Source: Onchocerca volvulus
Taxonomy: Eukaryota > Nematoda > Chromadorea > Rhabditida > Onchocercidae
Direction of reading: 5' to 3'
DNA: 64,000 nucleotides
NCBI GenBank assembly: GCA_000499405.2
Contig: HG738138.1
Span: forward strand, 24,457,097 to 24,521,096
A model generated the notes under the pieces. The model did not search any database. It was not told the DNA's origin and worked only from the letters and a program-made list of their open reading frames with translations. This document shows, in pieces, positions 1 through 13,226 of the stretch. Both the position numbers and the translations under genes were made by a program. Position 1 is the stretch's first letter. Each line of letters opens with the position of its first letter.

Positions 1-3000
1 TAAAAGAGGGCACAATAATTGAATTTCAACGAAAGTAATTCGATGAAAATGATTAAATTTGCACTCGTATGAATTTGAAAAATAAAGTAATGACAAAAAA
101 AAAAAGTCAAAAGGACCAGAACTTTGAAAATGGTTTATCAGATAGAAGAAATCTTCATGTTAACAGCAAATTTTAAAGTTGTGCGGAATTTTTTGATGTT
201 TTAAAAGAGGAAAAGATAAGCATAAAAGTTCTTTCACAAATTTGTCAACGCCAAAAAATGCACTAAGATGGCAAAACAAAAAAGAATTTAATTTTACCCA
301 GTCGATTTCAAAAAATAGAACAGCCAAAGAGGGTTTAAGAAACTTGCAAAAGAAGAAATGTGAAAATAATGCTACTATTCGATCAAGTTGAATATTTGTA
401 ATTTGATGTCAAATTGAAAAATTGCGAATTTTGAGGGAAATTTTTTGCGAAAAAAAAAGTGGATGGATAGTTTTTTTGATGAATGTAAAAGCAATAAATA
501 AAAGTGCAAAAAGATCATTCCCAACAGACTTGATTATTTTCTTTTTTTTTTTCTCAACTTTTTCATTTTTTCTGAAACATACATTTTTCTAAAAATTACA
601 CGCTGATTATTGTTGTAGATTAACAGAAAGAAAAAATTCTCTCTTTTTTTTTCGACTTCTTCTGCCTTTCATTTATTTATTAATTTCAACTTTTCAGGAC
701 AAAGAAATAAAATAAAATGAAAAAGTTTAATGACGAATAAAAAGCAATAATTGCTAATACAGCCAGAAATTGTGATCAATTTTAACAACAGAAGTTAGTG
801 GTGATTGGAAAAATATTATTATATTACATAATTTTCATGCTTAAAAGTTTTCAACAATTTCAAATTAAGATATATTTTTAAATAGATCGACGATATATCG
901 GTAAATTTGATATTGATAAGGTTGCTAAAAGATGAGAAATGATAAAAGTGATAAAAACAATATTATATGACGGTGATGTAATCCTGTTTTTATCAATATT
1001 ATTATTAATGATATTTATCAAGTTTAAATTACTGGATATTTTAAATAAATCTAACTAAAAATTAACTGAAAACTTCTATAAATTAGGAAAATAGCGATAA
1101 TTTTGATTTTACAAACTATACGTTCAGATTTCATAAAATTTTATAAATATTCAGATTTCATAAAATCAAACAAATAAAAAACTACAAATGCATTAATTAA
1201 TTAAATAAGATATAATTGAAAATGTAATAAATCAAATATTTCTTCTCTAGGACTAATTAAATCGATCCAACAAATGAAGGACAATTCATGAAATTCTCAT
1301 TAATGATTGAAATGATTAATGAAACATGATTAAATAATGATTTTTTTTGCTAAAAAAAAATTTTTTTTTTAATATTTAAAAGATAATGGCATACTGTATT
1401 ACTCAAGAGACTTTTCAATGCAAGTCTTAAACTGTTTATCAAGTGATTAAATTATCAGGAAGAAATCCATCAAAAAGATGAAAAGTAGTATCGTATAATA
1501 ATAAATGAAATATATAATGAATATCAATAAGTCAAAAAAAAAAAAAGCCTTTCAGATGGTAATATTTCTGAATCTGTACCGTCTGAAGCATGACAAAGTG
1601 ATTCTAAAGAAGAATCTGAATCCTTTTCGAAATAAAACACTTCGATTCTTCACTATTATTCTAGTTTATCAACGAATCCTTGATTTTTGTGAAGCTTTAC
1701 AAATAGGCCTATTACGATTACTTCCTCGGTAAGATAAAGTAACTTGTTTTGCTTATTGTATGCTATTTAATTTTACTTAAATCTAATAAATTCCAGTGAA
1801 ATATTCATTCGAGTTAGATAATGAAGGGCGCTAAAATCGTTGTTTGAATTCAAATTTCAATTTGATTGTAAAAAATTTCAACCTGATAGTCTGAAACTTT
1901 TGACCTGTTTATTAAGATGTTTTGCAATTAATTCTATTCAATTCTAATAAATTACAGTGGACATTTATTACAGCTTAATATTGAAAATTTTCGAAGTTTC
2001 TATTTGAATTTAAATTCCAGTTTAATTGTCAAGAAATTTCAGTTTGATGAACCGGAAATTTTGATCTAGTTATCAGGAAATTAAAACTTGATTGTTTCGA
2101 CGCAATCGAAGCTAAAATCACCTAAGTTAGCTTTAATTTTTTGAAAGACAAATTTATATGTCCAACAGAAAAAAAAAAAGAAAAATCAACTGATAGTTCG
2201 GAAATTTCGATCTGATTGTCAGGAAAACTTGATTATCAGAAATTTTCATACAACCAAAACCAGAAAGATCATCAAAGTTTAATTTTCACGATAATTTATA
2301 CATCTAATAAAAAGAATTAAAATCAATTAAAACTAAAAAATAATTTTTCTTTTTGTTTTTTTTTTTTTCAACACCTATTCATTTTTGCCAATTGTTTTCA
2401 GTTTCGCAAAGTGTAAATAAATCTTCGCAAAGATTAATGCGATGTGTCAAAATGTTTTCTGAAAATGCATAACATACATGATCATTTGTCATTCTATATT
2501 TTACTTTAAAAAAAAAAAAGAAAAAAAGATTTAATTTCATTTAAATAACAAATGAATATTCGCAAAACTTATTAATAATATTACACGATTTTCTTATCAA
2601 AAATATTACATATTTGATACAATTAACAATGCATTTATAATTCTTTAATGAAAATAAAAATGAGAAGGAAATTGAGATCAATTTTGGCGGTCTTTTTTTT
2701 TGGAAAAATTCAAAAAAAGTAAAAAAAAAAAATGCGATTGGAAAAATTTAAAATAATTTGCTTATAATAAAACTAAATTTGTTTCATAAATTAAAAATAA
2801 TTATTCGAAAGATATGATACTATGGAGATAACAAATAAACCAAGTATAATTCGATACAGGAATAATTTATTTCGTTAAAAAAGACTTCATCAAAAACTGG
2901 AATAGTAATGGCTAAATTTACAAATTCATTATTTGATACTTATTTTACTGAAATTATGAAAAAGAATGGAATTAGAGATAATCAGCAGAAATAAGTTCGA

Positions 3001-3436
3001 CTGATTATGAGTTGATTACGATGAGATAAAATAATGATTACCGCGGAAAAATAGCAGTTTCATACGTCTGTTTGTTCTTCAAAATAAATAATTAAATTTT
3101 ACGAAAACAATTTTTTTTTTTTTGATCTGATATTTACCTATTTTTATCTTCCATTTGTAATGAAATGTCATATTTTATGCTCAATAATGACATAAATTAT
3201 TATCAACCGAGAAGGTTATCTAAAGTAGAAAAGAATTACTGTAATATTGCTTTTTGTGAATTGATGAGGAGGAAATTAATTAGAAGGAAATTAAATTTTC
3301 TTTTGACAAAATTAAAATTAAATTAAACAACAAAAAATTTGATAAAAATTTAAGTTCTAAAAAAAAAAGAAAAAGTTATACATGAAATTGAGAACGAATA
3401 TTTTGCCTTCCTTTCTTGCCTATAATTTTCAACATT
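1..3436. other. Gene-free A+T-rich stretch downstream of the STAR gene
   Basis: I see no supportable gene here. The longest open frame (1505-1732, +) is lysine-rich, has no recognisable motif and runs through a poly(A) tract, so it is probably chance. The right end presumably holds the 3' UTR of the minus-strand STAR gene. A diverged tandem duplication may lie at about 1760-2100: the phrase ctaataaattccagtg near 1782 recurs as ctaataaattacagtgg near 1945, each followed by a similar A/T-rich stretch with tttcaatttgattg-like words. No RNA gene was recognised. Confidence 0.5.
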
Positions 3437-6400
3437 TTAATGATGATTATTTTGTCCATCGCCTGATCCATCGTTACGAAACGTTGGCGTTCCGTTAAGT
3501 AACGACGTAGACGTGACGTATTGATGCAAATTGACGGATGGAACGTTAGATGCTTGCGTCATTCCGTCACCACCAATCGATGCTCCATTGTTATTGACAA
3601 TTGTTGGCGAAAGTCTAGACGGAAAAATTAAAAAAAAAAAAAAAGTTTCTCAAAAAAAAAAAAGAAAAACCGAAAATTTAGAAAGAGATGAATTTAATTT
3701 ATCATTTTTCAACAAAAAATATTTAATTGATCGACAAATTTCTTTTCTCCTCTGACCTTCATTATCCTCTCCTGACAGGAAAACAGGAGCGATTCAAATA
3801 AAGCACAAAAATTGGAAAAAAATTTAAAAAAAAAATGGATAAATTAGTTAATCAGCAAAGAAATTTGCTAATTTATAAATGAAATTTAGGAAATCTAGGC
3901 TTCTAGGCCAATAAAAGTCAAGTCAGATATCATTCCAAATCGTTTTTATTTTTTACATTTATCGATGAAGAACAAATTTGAAGATTTCAATTTTTCTCAT
4001 ACCTTGAAAACATTGTAAGATGGCTTATAACTAGGCCTGATAATTGTGCCATAAAAGATAAAAGCTTACCCAACCATTATTTGATTACAGTACCCTTTGG
4101 CTAGTAAATTGGAGGAATTATCAAAGACACCGTACATCGTTGAATTAATCGTTGGATTCCAAACGTATTGCATATTGAACGGATCGATAAACGGAACACC
4201 AAATCCGTACGGATGCGAATATTGCGGAACAGTTGCTACTGTTGCTGTTGGTGCGACTACGTGATTAGCGGGAACGCTAAACGTGAACGAGAATTTAACG
4301 TTACGTAAAAAAATTAGCGCTACGCAAAAGAAAATTTAACGTTACGTGAAAGAAAATTTAACGCTACGTGAGAATTTATTTGATAAAATTATTTTAATTC
4401 ATTTAATATAATTATATGTCGGATTTTAAAAACCTTTTCCACAGTATATTCTAATTTTCGAGATTTATTCACCATGATAAAAGTAAACTTTTCTACTGAT
4501 AATATTGATAATGCATTTTTATTTGCATAATTAATTATGCATAATTTACCTTGCCGATGTTTTATTACCCATTCGTTTACCGTAGCAATCAGTAATCTCA
4601 AAAGCATCCATATCAAATCCAAGTGATGCAAGTGTTTGACGTGTATTTACCGTATAGGCCGTATTGTAAGGCGACTGTTGCGTTGGGCCATACGGTAAGT
4701 TTACGATCGCTCTGTAAAATTGTTCCAGTTAATCATTGAAAATGATTAATTTAATTAACATTAAGTCTAATTGAATGAAAATTTTTGCATTTCTCTCTTT
4801 TTTTTTGATAAATATTTTTTATTTAAAATTATTTTCTTTCATATATATTTTTTAAATATATTTTTTTGCATTTTTTCTTATAATTTAAATGAGAAATGTT
4901 CCATTACATTGATTAATGTGTGAAATTTTCTTGAGGGAAAATTAATTTGTGTAATGTGCAACTGTGAAAAGAAAAAAAAAAAAGGCTTGGAATTTAGAAT
5001 GTTTCAAATTGAAAAATTGATTTCATTCTAGAAAAGTGCAACAAAAGAAAGAGGAAATTTTCAAAATTTTTACTTAAATTTATCTCAAAATGATTTTTTT
5101 TTTTTTGCGACAGAAATCAGTAATGGTATATTCTTTCTTGACATGTATTCAATTTCAATTCCTCAGTTTTTTTTTTCTCTTGAAAAAAAAGGAACGAAAT
5201 TGGAAAAATTCAACTTAAATTTAAAAAAAAAAACAATTGGAAGGATTTAGTAATTGTGTAAGAAAACTTATCAAAATTGCATTCATTAGTTAAAATTCAA
5301 TTTAGAAAAATTAAATGAATGAAAAAAATTGCAAATTATCTAGAATGAGCTCAACCTGGGATCATAGACTGTAGTATGCCTGCCATCCTGAAATATGATC
5401 GTTGTTAATTTTGAAAAAATTAAAATCAATAAAAAATTAGTGAGTAATTAGTAAAAGTATTAATTTGAAAAAAAAACAAACTAAATATAACTTACATAAA
5501 ACTATATCTAAATTGTTTTTTTAAATGCATTTATTTGCAATTCTATCTTGGCCAGATCTTTGAATTAAGATAAAGCTTTTAAAAATATAAATAAAACATA
5601 ATTAATTAAGACAAAACTTTTAAAGTTTTAAAATAAAACTAAAGCTTTCGGATAAAGTTTTGTTTTCCTCAAAATAAATAAATAATATGAATTAAACTTT
5701 CGAAAAATAATTATTTTTCTATCAATTAAAATAATTCTACTTGATGAAAATAAAATAATTCTACTTATTGCTTTGAAAAAATAAACTTTTTTTTTTCACA
5801 ATTTAGAAAGGTCAATCATGACGATATTCATAAAATCTGATGTTTCATTTGGAATTTTAGCAATTTTTTCACAGATCCATTTGATCATCTAAACTATTTT
5901 TTAAATTAAATATCAATTTATTAAATCGTTAATGATAAAAACAATTTTTTTGGATTAGCCAACCTGAATACCGCCATTTGTAACAATCGGAAAATTGTTC
6001 ATTCGACGGATTGAATTCTTTGTATCAACTTGACCGTAATTAAGTGCCGGTAGCGGAGAACGATTACCTAAATTTCAAAACCTAATTTAAAAACCACCTC
6101 CTTAATTAAATTAATTAAGCATTAAAAAATGAAATAAAGTAGTAAGCCTGAGCAATAAAACTTCAATAGGATTTTAAAAGTCACAACCTTTTTTAAATAT
6201 TATCAAAATTTTTTTTTTTTACATTTCTTAAATATCAGTTTATTTACAAACTATCACTTATTTGTTATTTCATAATAATTTAAAGTAATTTATATCGTAT
6301 GCGCAAAATTAGTAAGAGCAAATTAAACAAACTAATTAATTAATTAATTAATGAGCAAATTAAAAATGCTTACAAAGTGCTATTCGAGTAGCATTTGTTG

Positions 6401-9400
6401 GTCGATAAGTACCATTGATAATTGATAATTCCATTAATTGTTTACGTTTCAATTCATCTTCACCATCAGGCTAAAAAAAAAAAAAAAAAAAAAATTTTTT
6501 TCTTGAAATTAAATTTTTATTTTCAGAAATTTCAATAATTATCAATGCTCTTGAATTCTTTCTGCTCTTAATTCGATTGAATTTTTCGAAAAATATTATG
6601 AATGCAATAAGTTTTAATTGATTTAATAAAATTAATTCATCAAAATTTAAGTAAAAGTTATAATTCTTAAGAATGAATTTTTCCTTTCTTTTCTTTTTTT
6701 CACAAAAAAGTTGTATTTAATGGCTACAAATTTTTCCTTAAAACTTAAATTATATGAGGGGAGAAAGAGGTTTGAATCCTCAAGAAAAATTCAAGTCACC
6801 AGAATTTAAATCTCGCTGACTTATCTATTTCTCGACAATCACAAGAATTTTCCAGCAATTATTTATTTATTCTTTTATAGTGACTTAAAATGATCTTATT
6901 ATATTTATATGAAATTAATTAACAACTTAAATCAATAAAAAAACATTTTTAAAAAAGTTAATCATTTTGAATTTCTGGCAAATAATTTGCATATTTGCAA
7001 AATTTCTTGTTTTGCCGAATAAAATTCGAAAAATAAATAGATAAAAAAAATGAACTGAGAAAAAAAATCAATTTAAAAAAAAAACAAAACAAGTATTTGG
7101 AAAAAAAAAGACTATCAATTTGAAAAGAATAAATTAGAATATAACTACGTATAAATAAAATTTTTCAAAAATATATGTAAAAAAAAAAATTTAAAGTAAT
7201 TAATTAACAATTAATCGTCCAAAATTATTTTAAAAAAGAATAATCCTTCTTAAATTTCTGGGAAATAACAATTTGCATATTCGCAAAAAAAACTTCTTGT
7301 TTATCCGATAGACTAACATTCGTTTTAAATTTCTGGGAAATAATAATTTGCATATTTGCAAAAAAAACTTCTTGTTTATTAGATAAAATTCAGAAATTAA
7401 ATATTTTGGAAAAAAAAAAGGTAACATACTGGTGGAATTAAGAAATAATGAATACATTCAACTGCTCGTTTCAATTTTTCCTTTGCGATTTCTTCAAAAT
7501 CTTCGCATTGTACCAAAACATGTAATTCTTCCTTCAAATGATCGTTGTTATTGTTGTTGTTGTTGTTGTTATTGATATTTTCACGATTTTTACCATCCTA
7601 AAATTATTCGCATTTTTTTTCCTTTGCTTTCAAAAAATTTTTATTTCAAATTTTTTTGAAAAATTTTCTTTCTCAAAAAAAAAATTATGTTTTTCTTAAA
7701 ATTTCTGAAAAAAAAACAAAACTTTTGTTAGTTCATTTTTTTGCGAAACTTTTTTTTTTTTTTTTGGAAGTGTTTGTATTTTTTAAAAAATTTGAAAAGA
7801 TAATAAAATTTTATTTACTAAATTTGGTACTAAAAAAAAAAAATCAATAACATCACGAGTTGATCCACGTCCACGTATCATAATACGACAACCAGATTCC
7901 TCTTCAAGTTGTTTTGCGGTTAATCCACGTGGACCAAGAATACGTCCCACAAAATTATACTGAAAAAAAAAACGATGAAATAAAAATAAAATAATAGAAT
8001 ATTGATATAATTTGATTAAAAATTTAATTTAAAATTTCTAATATTCGACCAATTTGAAAATTTACATCTCACATATTATTAACACTAATCAGAAATTACT
8101 AGACTTTTTAGAAATATTAAAATATTCGTTTCATTTTAAAACTTCCTCGTGATAAAAATGTCACTAAAAAAATTGAAAATTTTGAAATTTTAAAATGAGA
8201 AAACTAACATTAGGATATTCTTTCACAGGAATGAAAACTTTCTCCTGTAAAAAAACTTTTTTTGCGCTTGTCACAGTTGATGATGATCTATCTTTGACAG
8301 TTTCTTGACCGGATCCTGATTTTCCGTTATCAGCAAATTTTTCTCCATTTTCTTTAATTTTTGCCATTCGTCCAAGACATGAACGAATTTTGGCAATTTC
8401 TGTATGAATAAAGTTTTTTTTTACACTTTATAATTAGTCAAAAATTAAATCTAGAAGAAGTTGTAAATTCCATCGACTAGAATAACTTGAAAATTTAATA
8501 CTTAAAAAATTTAATACTAAATTCGTTTAAAGAAAAAAAAAGAAAAACTTAATACTTAATTTAAAAAAAAATATAATAAAAAGGTAACTTAATAGTATTT
8601 ATTTTAAATTCGGTAAAATGATACATACCATCATCAATAAGACGAACAGCATGTTTAAATTGAAAATTATTTGGTACCATCATTAATTCGTCCTTTTCCT
8701 TAAGAAGTCTTGCCAAATATTCTTCATTTGCCTAAATATTTTAGGAAAAATTATTTTCAAACAACTTCATTTTTCATCATCTTAAAATTATTTTAATTCC
8801 AATTTAAATTGCTTAATTCTTATTAATTACAAAAAAAAAGGTACCAAAAATTTCGTTAAATTTCCAGCAACCTTTAAAGCATGAAATATTATATAATATT
8901 TGATTATTAAAAACAAACAAAATGATAAGAAAAATTAATTTTAATTAATTTTCTAGGAAATAATTGGATTAAAATTGGCGAAATTTAAACTAACTTCTCG
9001 AGTTAAATATGTTCGAGAACGGAAAAAAAGTTGAAATTTTGATGGTACCATATTGGTTTTAAAACTAGTATTCTGATTTTTGTTGAAATTTTGTTGTACA
9101 CAATCACCACTTTCAGCGCCAGCAATTACAGTTGTTGATTTTTCGCTTTTTTTAGTACCATCTTTGGTACCATCAGAAATTGATTTTATTGTTTTCGGAA
9201 TTTTTGCATCTTCAGCGGCTGAAGATAAATCAAAAATTTTCCCAAAAGTATTAAAGAATTCTAAATATGCAAATTTCAATAAAATTAAATTCATTCAATA
9301 ATCAATAAAAATAATTTTTAAATAAAGCTTTTTACAAAATTTTTTGAAAAAAATTTAAGATTTCATATAAAATTACAGGCATCTTTTATATATTTTTTGA

Positions 9401-9940
9401 AGATATAAAATACCAAGTACTACATATAGTATTGGCTGATTTTTAAAATTTCAAAAAACTTTTTTGAAATGAAAAATATTTGTTAAAATGCACGAATTAC
9501 TTGATAGTTCTTATTTTTAAACAATATAAAATTCTTTTTATAAATTAAGTTCTGTAATTAATTTATAATTAATTTGTCGAAAGATCCTTCTGATCAAAAA
9601 TTACCATTTGATTGTTCGAGATTCAAGCTCGAATCGTTTTCCACAGGATGGCTTTTTTCCGAATCACTCTAAATATGAAATAATAATTTTTTTTTGAAAA
9701 ATTAATTTATTCATTATTTATATATTTCTAAATATATAAATTGCATTACATTCTTGAAATAATTAAAACGCCTGAAAAATTCATTAACAATTCAAAAATT
9801 TTTCCTCATAAAATCTGCAACAATACCATAAATTCCATTTACGATTTATTTTCTGTGTGTCGCAAAAAATTAATCAAAAATTCGACTAATTAGTGAATAA
9901 TTAATTAATCAAATTTGATATTAATTTGTAAACTAACCAT
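3437..9940 (-). CDS. STAR-family KH RNA-binding protein (GLD-1 / ASD-2 / Quaking type)
   Basis: Thirteen exons join in phase: 9940-9938, 9668-9605, 9218-8995, 8731-8629, 8399-8209, 7959-7852, 7597-7430, 6470-6374, 6067-5964, 5387-5356, 4711-4550, 4276-4070, 3614-3437 (1641 nt, 546 aa, TAA stop). Residues ~98-146 are a QUA1 dimerisation region ([14 protein letters not shown], then RLIDDEIAKIRS). Residues ~180-300 are a KH domain with the [10 protein letters not shown] loop at 198-207 and [12 protein letters not shown] after it. QUA2 follows ([20 protein letters not shown]). In animals this family binds mRNA and controls translation, stability or splicing; [10 protein letters not shown] favours the GLD-1/ASD-2 branch over vertebrate QKI. 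Ten Asn (240-249) from an AAC repeat replace the usual loop. The C-terminal half is low-similarity, with CG-containing codons in the last two exons. The start is the ATG at an exon end (AAAATG|gttagt); the frame stays open upstream, so a longer N-terminus is possible. Confidence 0.9.
4286..4375. repeat. Short ACGT-rich tandem repeat in intron 11 of the STAR gene
   Basis: About four imperfect copies of a roughly 24-bp unit built around aatttaacgttacgtgaaag occur just upstream, in gene sense, of the exon 12 acceptor. Variants have aacgctacgt or agcgctacgc. The repeat is rich in CG dinucleotides and self-complementary words (AACGTT, AGCGCT, ACGT), unlike the surrounding A/T sequence. Confidence 0.7.
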
Positions 9941-10288
9941 TTTGATCCGTTTATTGTCAGCAACAGAATTGCAATTTGATATATGTAAGGTAACGAACGA
10001 TAGATATTCTAAAAATTTGATGAAATTTTGCTTTAATTTGAAAAAATTCTACTATTTTAATTGTAAAATTTTAAACTAGCTAATTATGCAAGATATAACT
10101 TCTCATCGTCTCATTACGACTGCAAACTACGTCAAAAACTACATCAAAAATTACGTTAAAAACTCAAAAACTACTCAAAAATTCCCGTCAAAAATTCAAA
10201 AACTACTTAAAAAACTTCCGAAAGAAGCACAATATCAGTAGACAAATCGATCGTATCTAATCTATCCGTATTTATTGAAATCCACTTG

Positions 10289-10300
10289 TTTCACGTGAAA
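10289..10300. promoter_or_regulatory. Perfect 12-bp palindrome with a CACGTG E-box
   Basis: The sequence TTTCACGTGAAA reads the same on both strands and centres on CACGTG, the core bound by Myc/Max/USF-type bHLH-ZIP factors. It lies about 350 bp upstream of the assigned STAR start codon. Binding is inferred from the motif only. Confidence 0.4.
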
Positions 10301-12850
10301 AATCCTGCACTACCGATCGCGTTTCTACGTGAGGAATCATATGAAATTGCGTAAATTACGTAAGGAATCGTTAATTTATGATTCGTCCTTATTGGACAAC
10401 TTTAGATTCCAAATATTTTAATAAATTTATCAAAATATTTTTATAAAAGCAACAATTCTTAAAATTATTAGAATTTTCAAAAAAAAAAAAAAAAAAAAAT
10501 TTCGTAACCAAACAATATTTTTTTTTATCAATCAGTTATGTTTCTAGCAAAAGAGGATTATTCAAGATTAAGAAATTCAAAATTTCATTTTCAATTTTGC
10601 TAAAAAAAAAATACTAAATTGAAAATGTTGATAAAATTAGCAGCATTCTAGTCAGGAATATTCTCAAATTTCCAACTATTTAACCTCAACTTAGTTTTCA
10701 ATAAAGTCTCTAACACAATATAATCAATCATCAGCTAGAATCCTCGATATTGAATTCTTGATATTCGAATTGAAATAATTAAAAGGTAAATTTCACTTTT
10801 CACATCAAACTAACATAAATTAACATTTGAAGTAAATTAATTTTTTACGTAAATTTCAATTTAAAATTGCAACTTTGTTTTTTCACCAAAAATTGAAATA
10901 TAGAATTTACCTCGAGAGAGACTAGTGATCGAAACAACCGATAACTAAGCAAGAAGCGAGTGAAATAATTTCAAGAAACACGGAACATCAAATCATTTCT
11001 GCAAATTAATTTATGCAAATTTTTGCTTTATCATAATAATTCCATAATTTCATCATTAAAATATACAAAAAAAATTTTTGCATAAAAAATGATATCAAAC
11101 AAATATTTATGTAAATTTTTAAATTTTCAAAAATATTCTCTTCACTGATATTATTTTAAGACTATAAATAAAATTATCACTAAAAAATATGCAAATTTTC
11201 GCTAATTAAAAATATTATAAAATGATATGAATTATGTTAAAAAACAGAAATGATCGAATCAAGAGAGGAGAAAAATTCAATCGGATGATTGATTTTCTCG
11301 AGAAAAATGGAAAATGAACTCGTGACTTTTCTAATATTATTTTTGATTTTTTTTTGCATTTTTGATTTTTCAGAAATTTAACTGTATGCATTTAAATTAT
11401 AAAAATAAATAAAGCAAAAACGAATGATAAATGTAACTAACAAATAAAATAATTAATTAATAAAGTAATTAAATAAATGAGAAATGAACGCATGAACTTT
11501 TCCAATGTTATCTGACCTTTTTCTATTTTGACCATTTTTTTATTTTTGATTTCCATTTGATGATTTTTAATAGGAAAATAGGCTTTGAACTTGAAGCATT
11601 AAATGCTAAAAATTTAATTTGGAATAAGAAAAAACTAAAACTTTTTAAAATTTAAAATTTAATTTGCATGAGATAAATTCAAGTAAAAAAGGGAAAAGTA
11701 GAGGAAACGAAAATTCAGGAAATCCTAATTAATTTTCTCGTGGATGACAATTGAATGCTTCTATTCCATTGAGCTATTATGAGTTATCACGAATCTTTTT
11801 GATTTTTATCAAATTATCAAATTTCTTATCATAAATATCAATTGATTATTTTCCTCTATCAATAGAGCAAATAATATCTCGTGTTTAAATTTCTTCAATA
11901 ACAGAGCCAAAATATTGATAATTTCTTCCGGTAATTTGAAATGCTTGAAAATGAATTTAAAAATGAATTCCAATTATCGATAATATCTTCCGGTAATTTT
12001 GAAATTGCTTTAAAATGAATTCAATCACTATGGTAACTCATTATTTCGGTTCAATAAATTCACAGATAGCATAGCAAGTTAGTTTAACATTCTTTCATTC
12101 GTCGTTTTTTCCAGGATTTCATCTTCTCACCCGGTAATTCTCGGGATACTACGAACATCTCACTGGTATATACCGGTATTCATCTGGTATTTTCGGATAG
12201 ATACGTATATATCTGATAGACATGCGTGAAATCCTTTCGCTACATTATCAGCTAAGTTATTCCGGGGGATCAACCGATTTATCGATTTAATCCTGCCTCA
12301 AATGGAAGTTGATAGAACGTGCGACGGAATAACGTGTGACGTGTAAACGTAAAACCGCCATCACGTTGACGTGTTAATTGATTCGAATAATTTATGACTG
12401 TTTGGATGATTATGATGACGGAAGTGATTACGTGAAGTGATTGTTTGATTACGTGAAAATATCGATTTGAAAATTTTAAATTTCAACTTTTCCGTGAAAT
12501 ATTAGTGGAATGATCGATCTTTGATCTCATCTTTTTTCATATTTACTTTATCGCATTATTCATCAGGTTTATGGATTGTATTATTCCCAAATTTACAATT
12601 GGTATTATTGAAAAGCCTCGATTTCTCTGCCATCGCAGACTTCTTTTTTTCTCTTTATTTATTTATCTATTCTTCTCTTTATTTATATCTTTATTTTCTT
12701 CTCTTCTTTTCTCTTTATTTTTTTCTCTTTATCTCTTCGTTTACTGTTTCGCTGTATTTTATTTACTGTTAAAAAGATCTGCAATAATTGCATAATCAAT
12801 AACAATTTCCCGTAAATATTGCCTAAAATTGAATTCTCAATTCATTCTAT

Positions 12851-12875
12851 GGTCAAAGGTCATCGCATGACGTCA
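12851..12875 (+). promoter_or_regulatory. DR1 nuclear-receptor-type site plus CRE (copy 1)
   Basis: GGTCAAAGGTCA (12851-12862) is two AGGTCA-like half-sites spaced by one base (DR1), the arrangement bound by HNF4/RXR/COUP-TF-type receptors. The perfect CRE octamer TGACGTCA follows at 12868-12875, typical of CREB/ATF factors. Occupancy is inferred. Confidence 0.5.
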
Positions 12876-13041
12876 TCTTGAAATAAGAGTGAAAGAGAGA
12901 GAGAGAGAGAAAGATATTTGTTAAAAAGTATAATGTTTGAGTGAAAGTAAAGATCAATTTTTCCCCTAAAGTCTTAAATTGAATTCTCATTTTATTTCAT
13001 GTTCTTTTTTTTTCTTGTAAACTTAAGTTGCATTATAGACT

Positions 13042-13068
13042 GGTCAGAGGTCATTTTATATGACATCA
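13042..13068 (+). promoter_or_regulatory. DR1-type site plus degenerate CRE (copy 2)
   Basis: GGTCAGAGGTCA (13042-13053) keeps the one-base-spaced direct repeat of copy 1. The CRE equivalent has decayed to TGACATCA (13061-13068). Retention of the DR1 while the flanks diverged is suggestive of selection, not proof of it. Confidence 0.45.
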
Positions 13069-13175
13069 TTCTGAAAATGACTAAGAGAGAAAGAGAAAGA
13101 GAGAGGGGGAGAGAGCGAAAGAGGAAAAAAGATTATTTGTTCTGAAATAAAATATTTAAAAGATCAAAAAAAAAA

Positions 13176-13185
13176 ATTATTTCAG
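13176..13185 (+). other. Probable spliced-leader trans-splice acceptor of the calpain mRNA
   Basis: ATTATTTCAG follows an A-rich run 41 bp before the calpain ATG. No upstream coding exon in phase is visible, and the ATG frame is closed by TGA at 13200-13202. A TTTCAG without an upstream coding exon is what a nematode trans-splice site looks like; a cis-spliced non-coding exon is the alternative. Confidence 0.5.
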
Positions 13186-13226
13186 GTGTAAATATTGAAT
13201 GACAAATATATATTGTGTCATCTATT

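Larger units (their letters stand above)
12822..13145. repeat. Two diverged tandem copies of a promoter module upstream of the calpain gene
   Basis: Copy 1 (~12822-12935) and copy 2 (~12966-13145) share the same order of parts: ttaaattgaattctca-type lead, a ggtca(a/g)aggtcat direct repeat, a tgac(g/a)tcat word, a (GA)n tract, then agattatttgtt-like sequence. Copy 2 carries an extra T-rich insertion near 13005. The duplicated unit ends about 80 bp before the calpain ATG. Confidence 0.75.
9941..13226. promoter_or_regulatory. Divergent intergenic region between the STAR gene and the calpain gene
   Basis: The STAR gene starts leftwards at 9940 and the calpain starts rightwards at 13227, so this 3.3 kb should contain both promoters. 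Visible content: low-complexity aaaactac repeats at ~10110-10210, a CACGTG palindrome at 10289-10300, A/T-rich sequence to ~12100, a block at ~12110-12450 richer in CG and ACGT words, a T/C-rich stretch at ~12640-12770, and a duplicated module (12822-13140) next to the calpain start. No TATA box or start site could be assigned with confidence. Confidence 0.5.

Noticed and set aside
4550..4680. Donor ACG|GTAAAT near 4645 as the end of STAR exon 11
   Set aside because: Joining from there to exon 12 gives the wrong phase and an early stop; the donor at 4549 joins cleanly.
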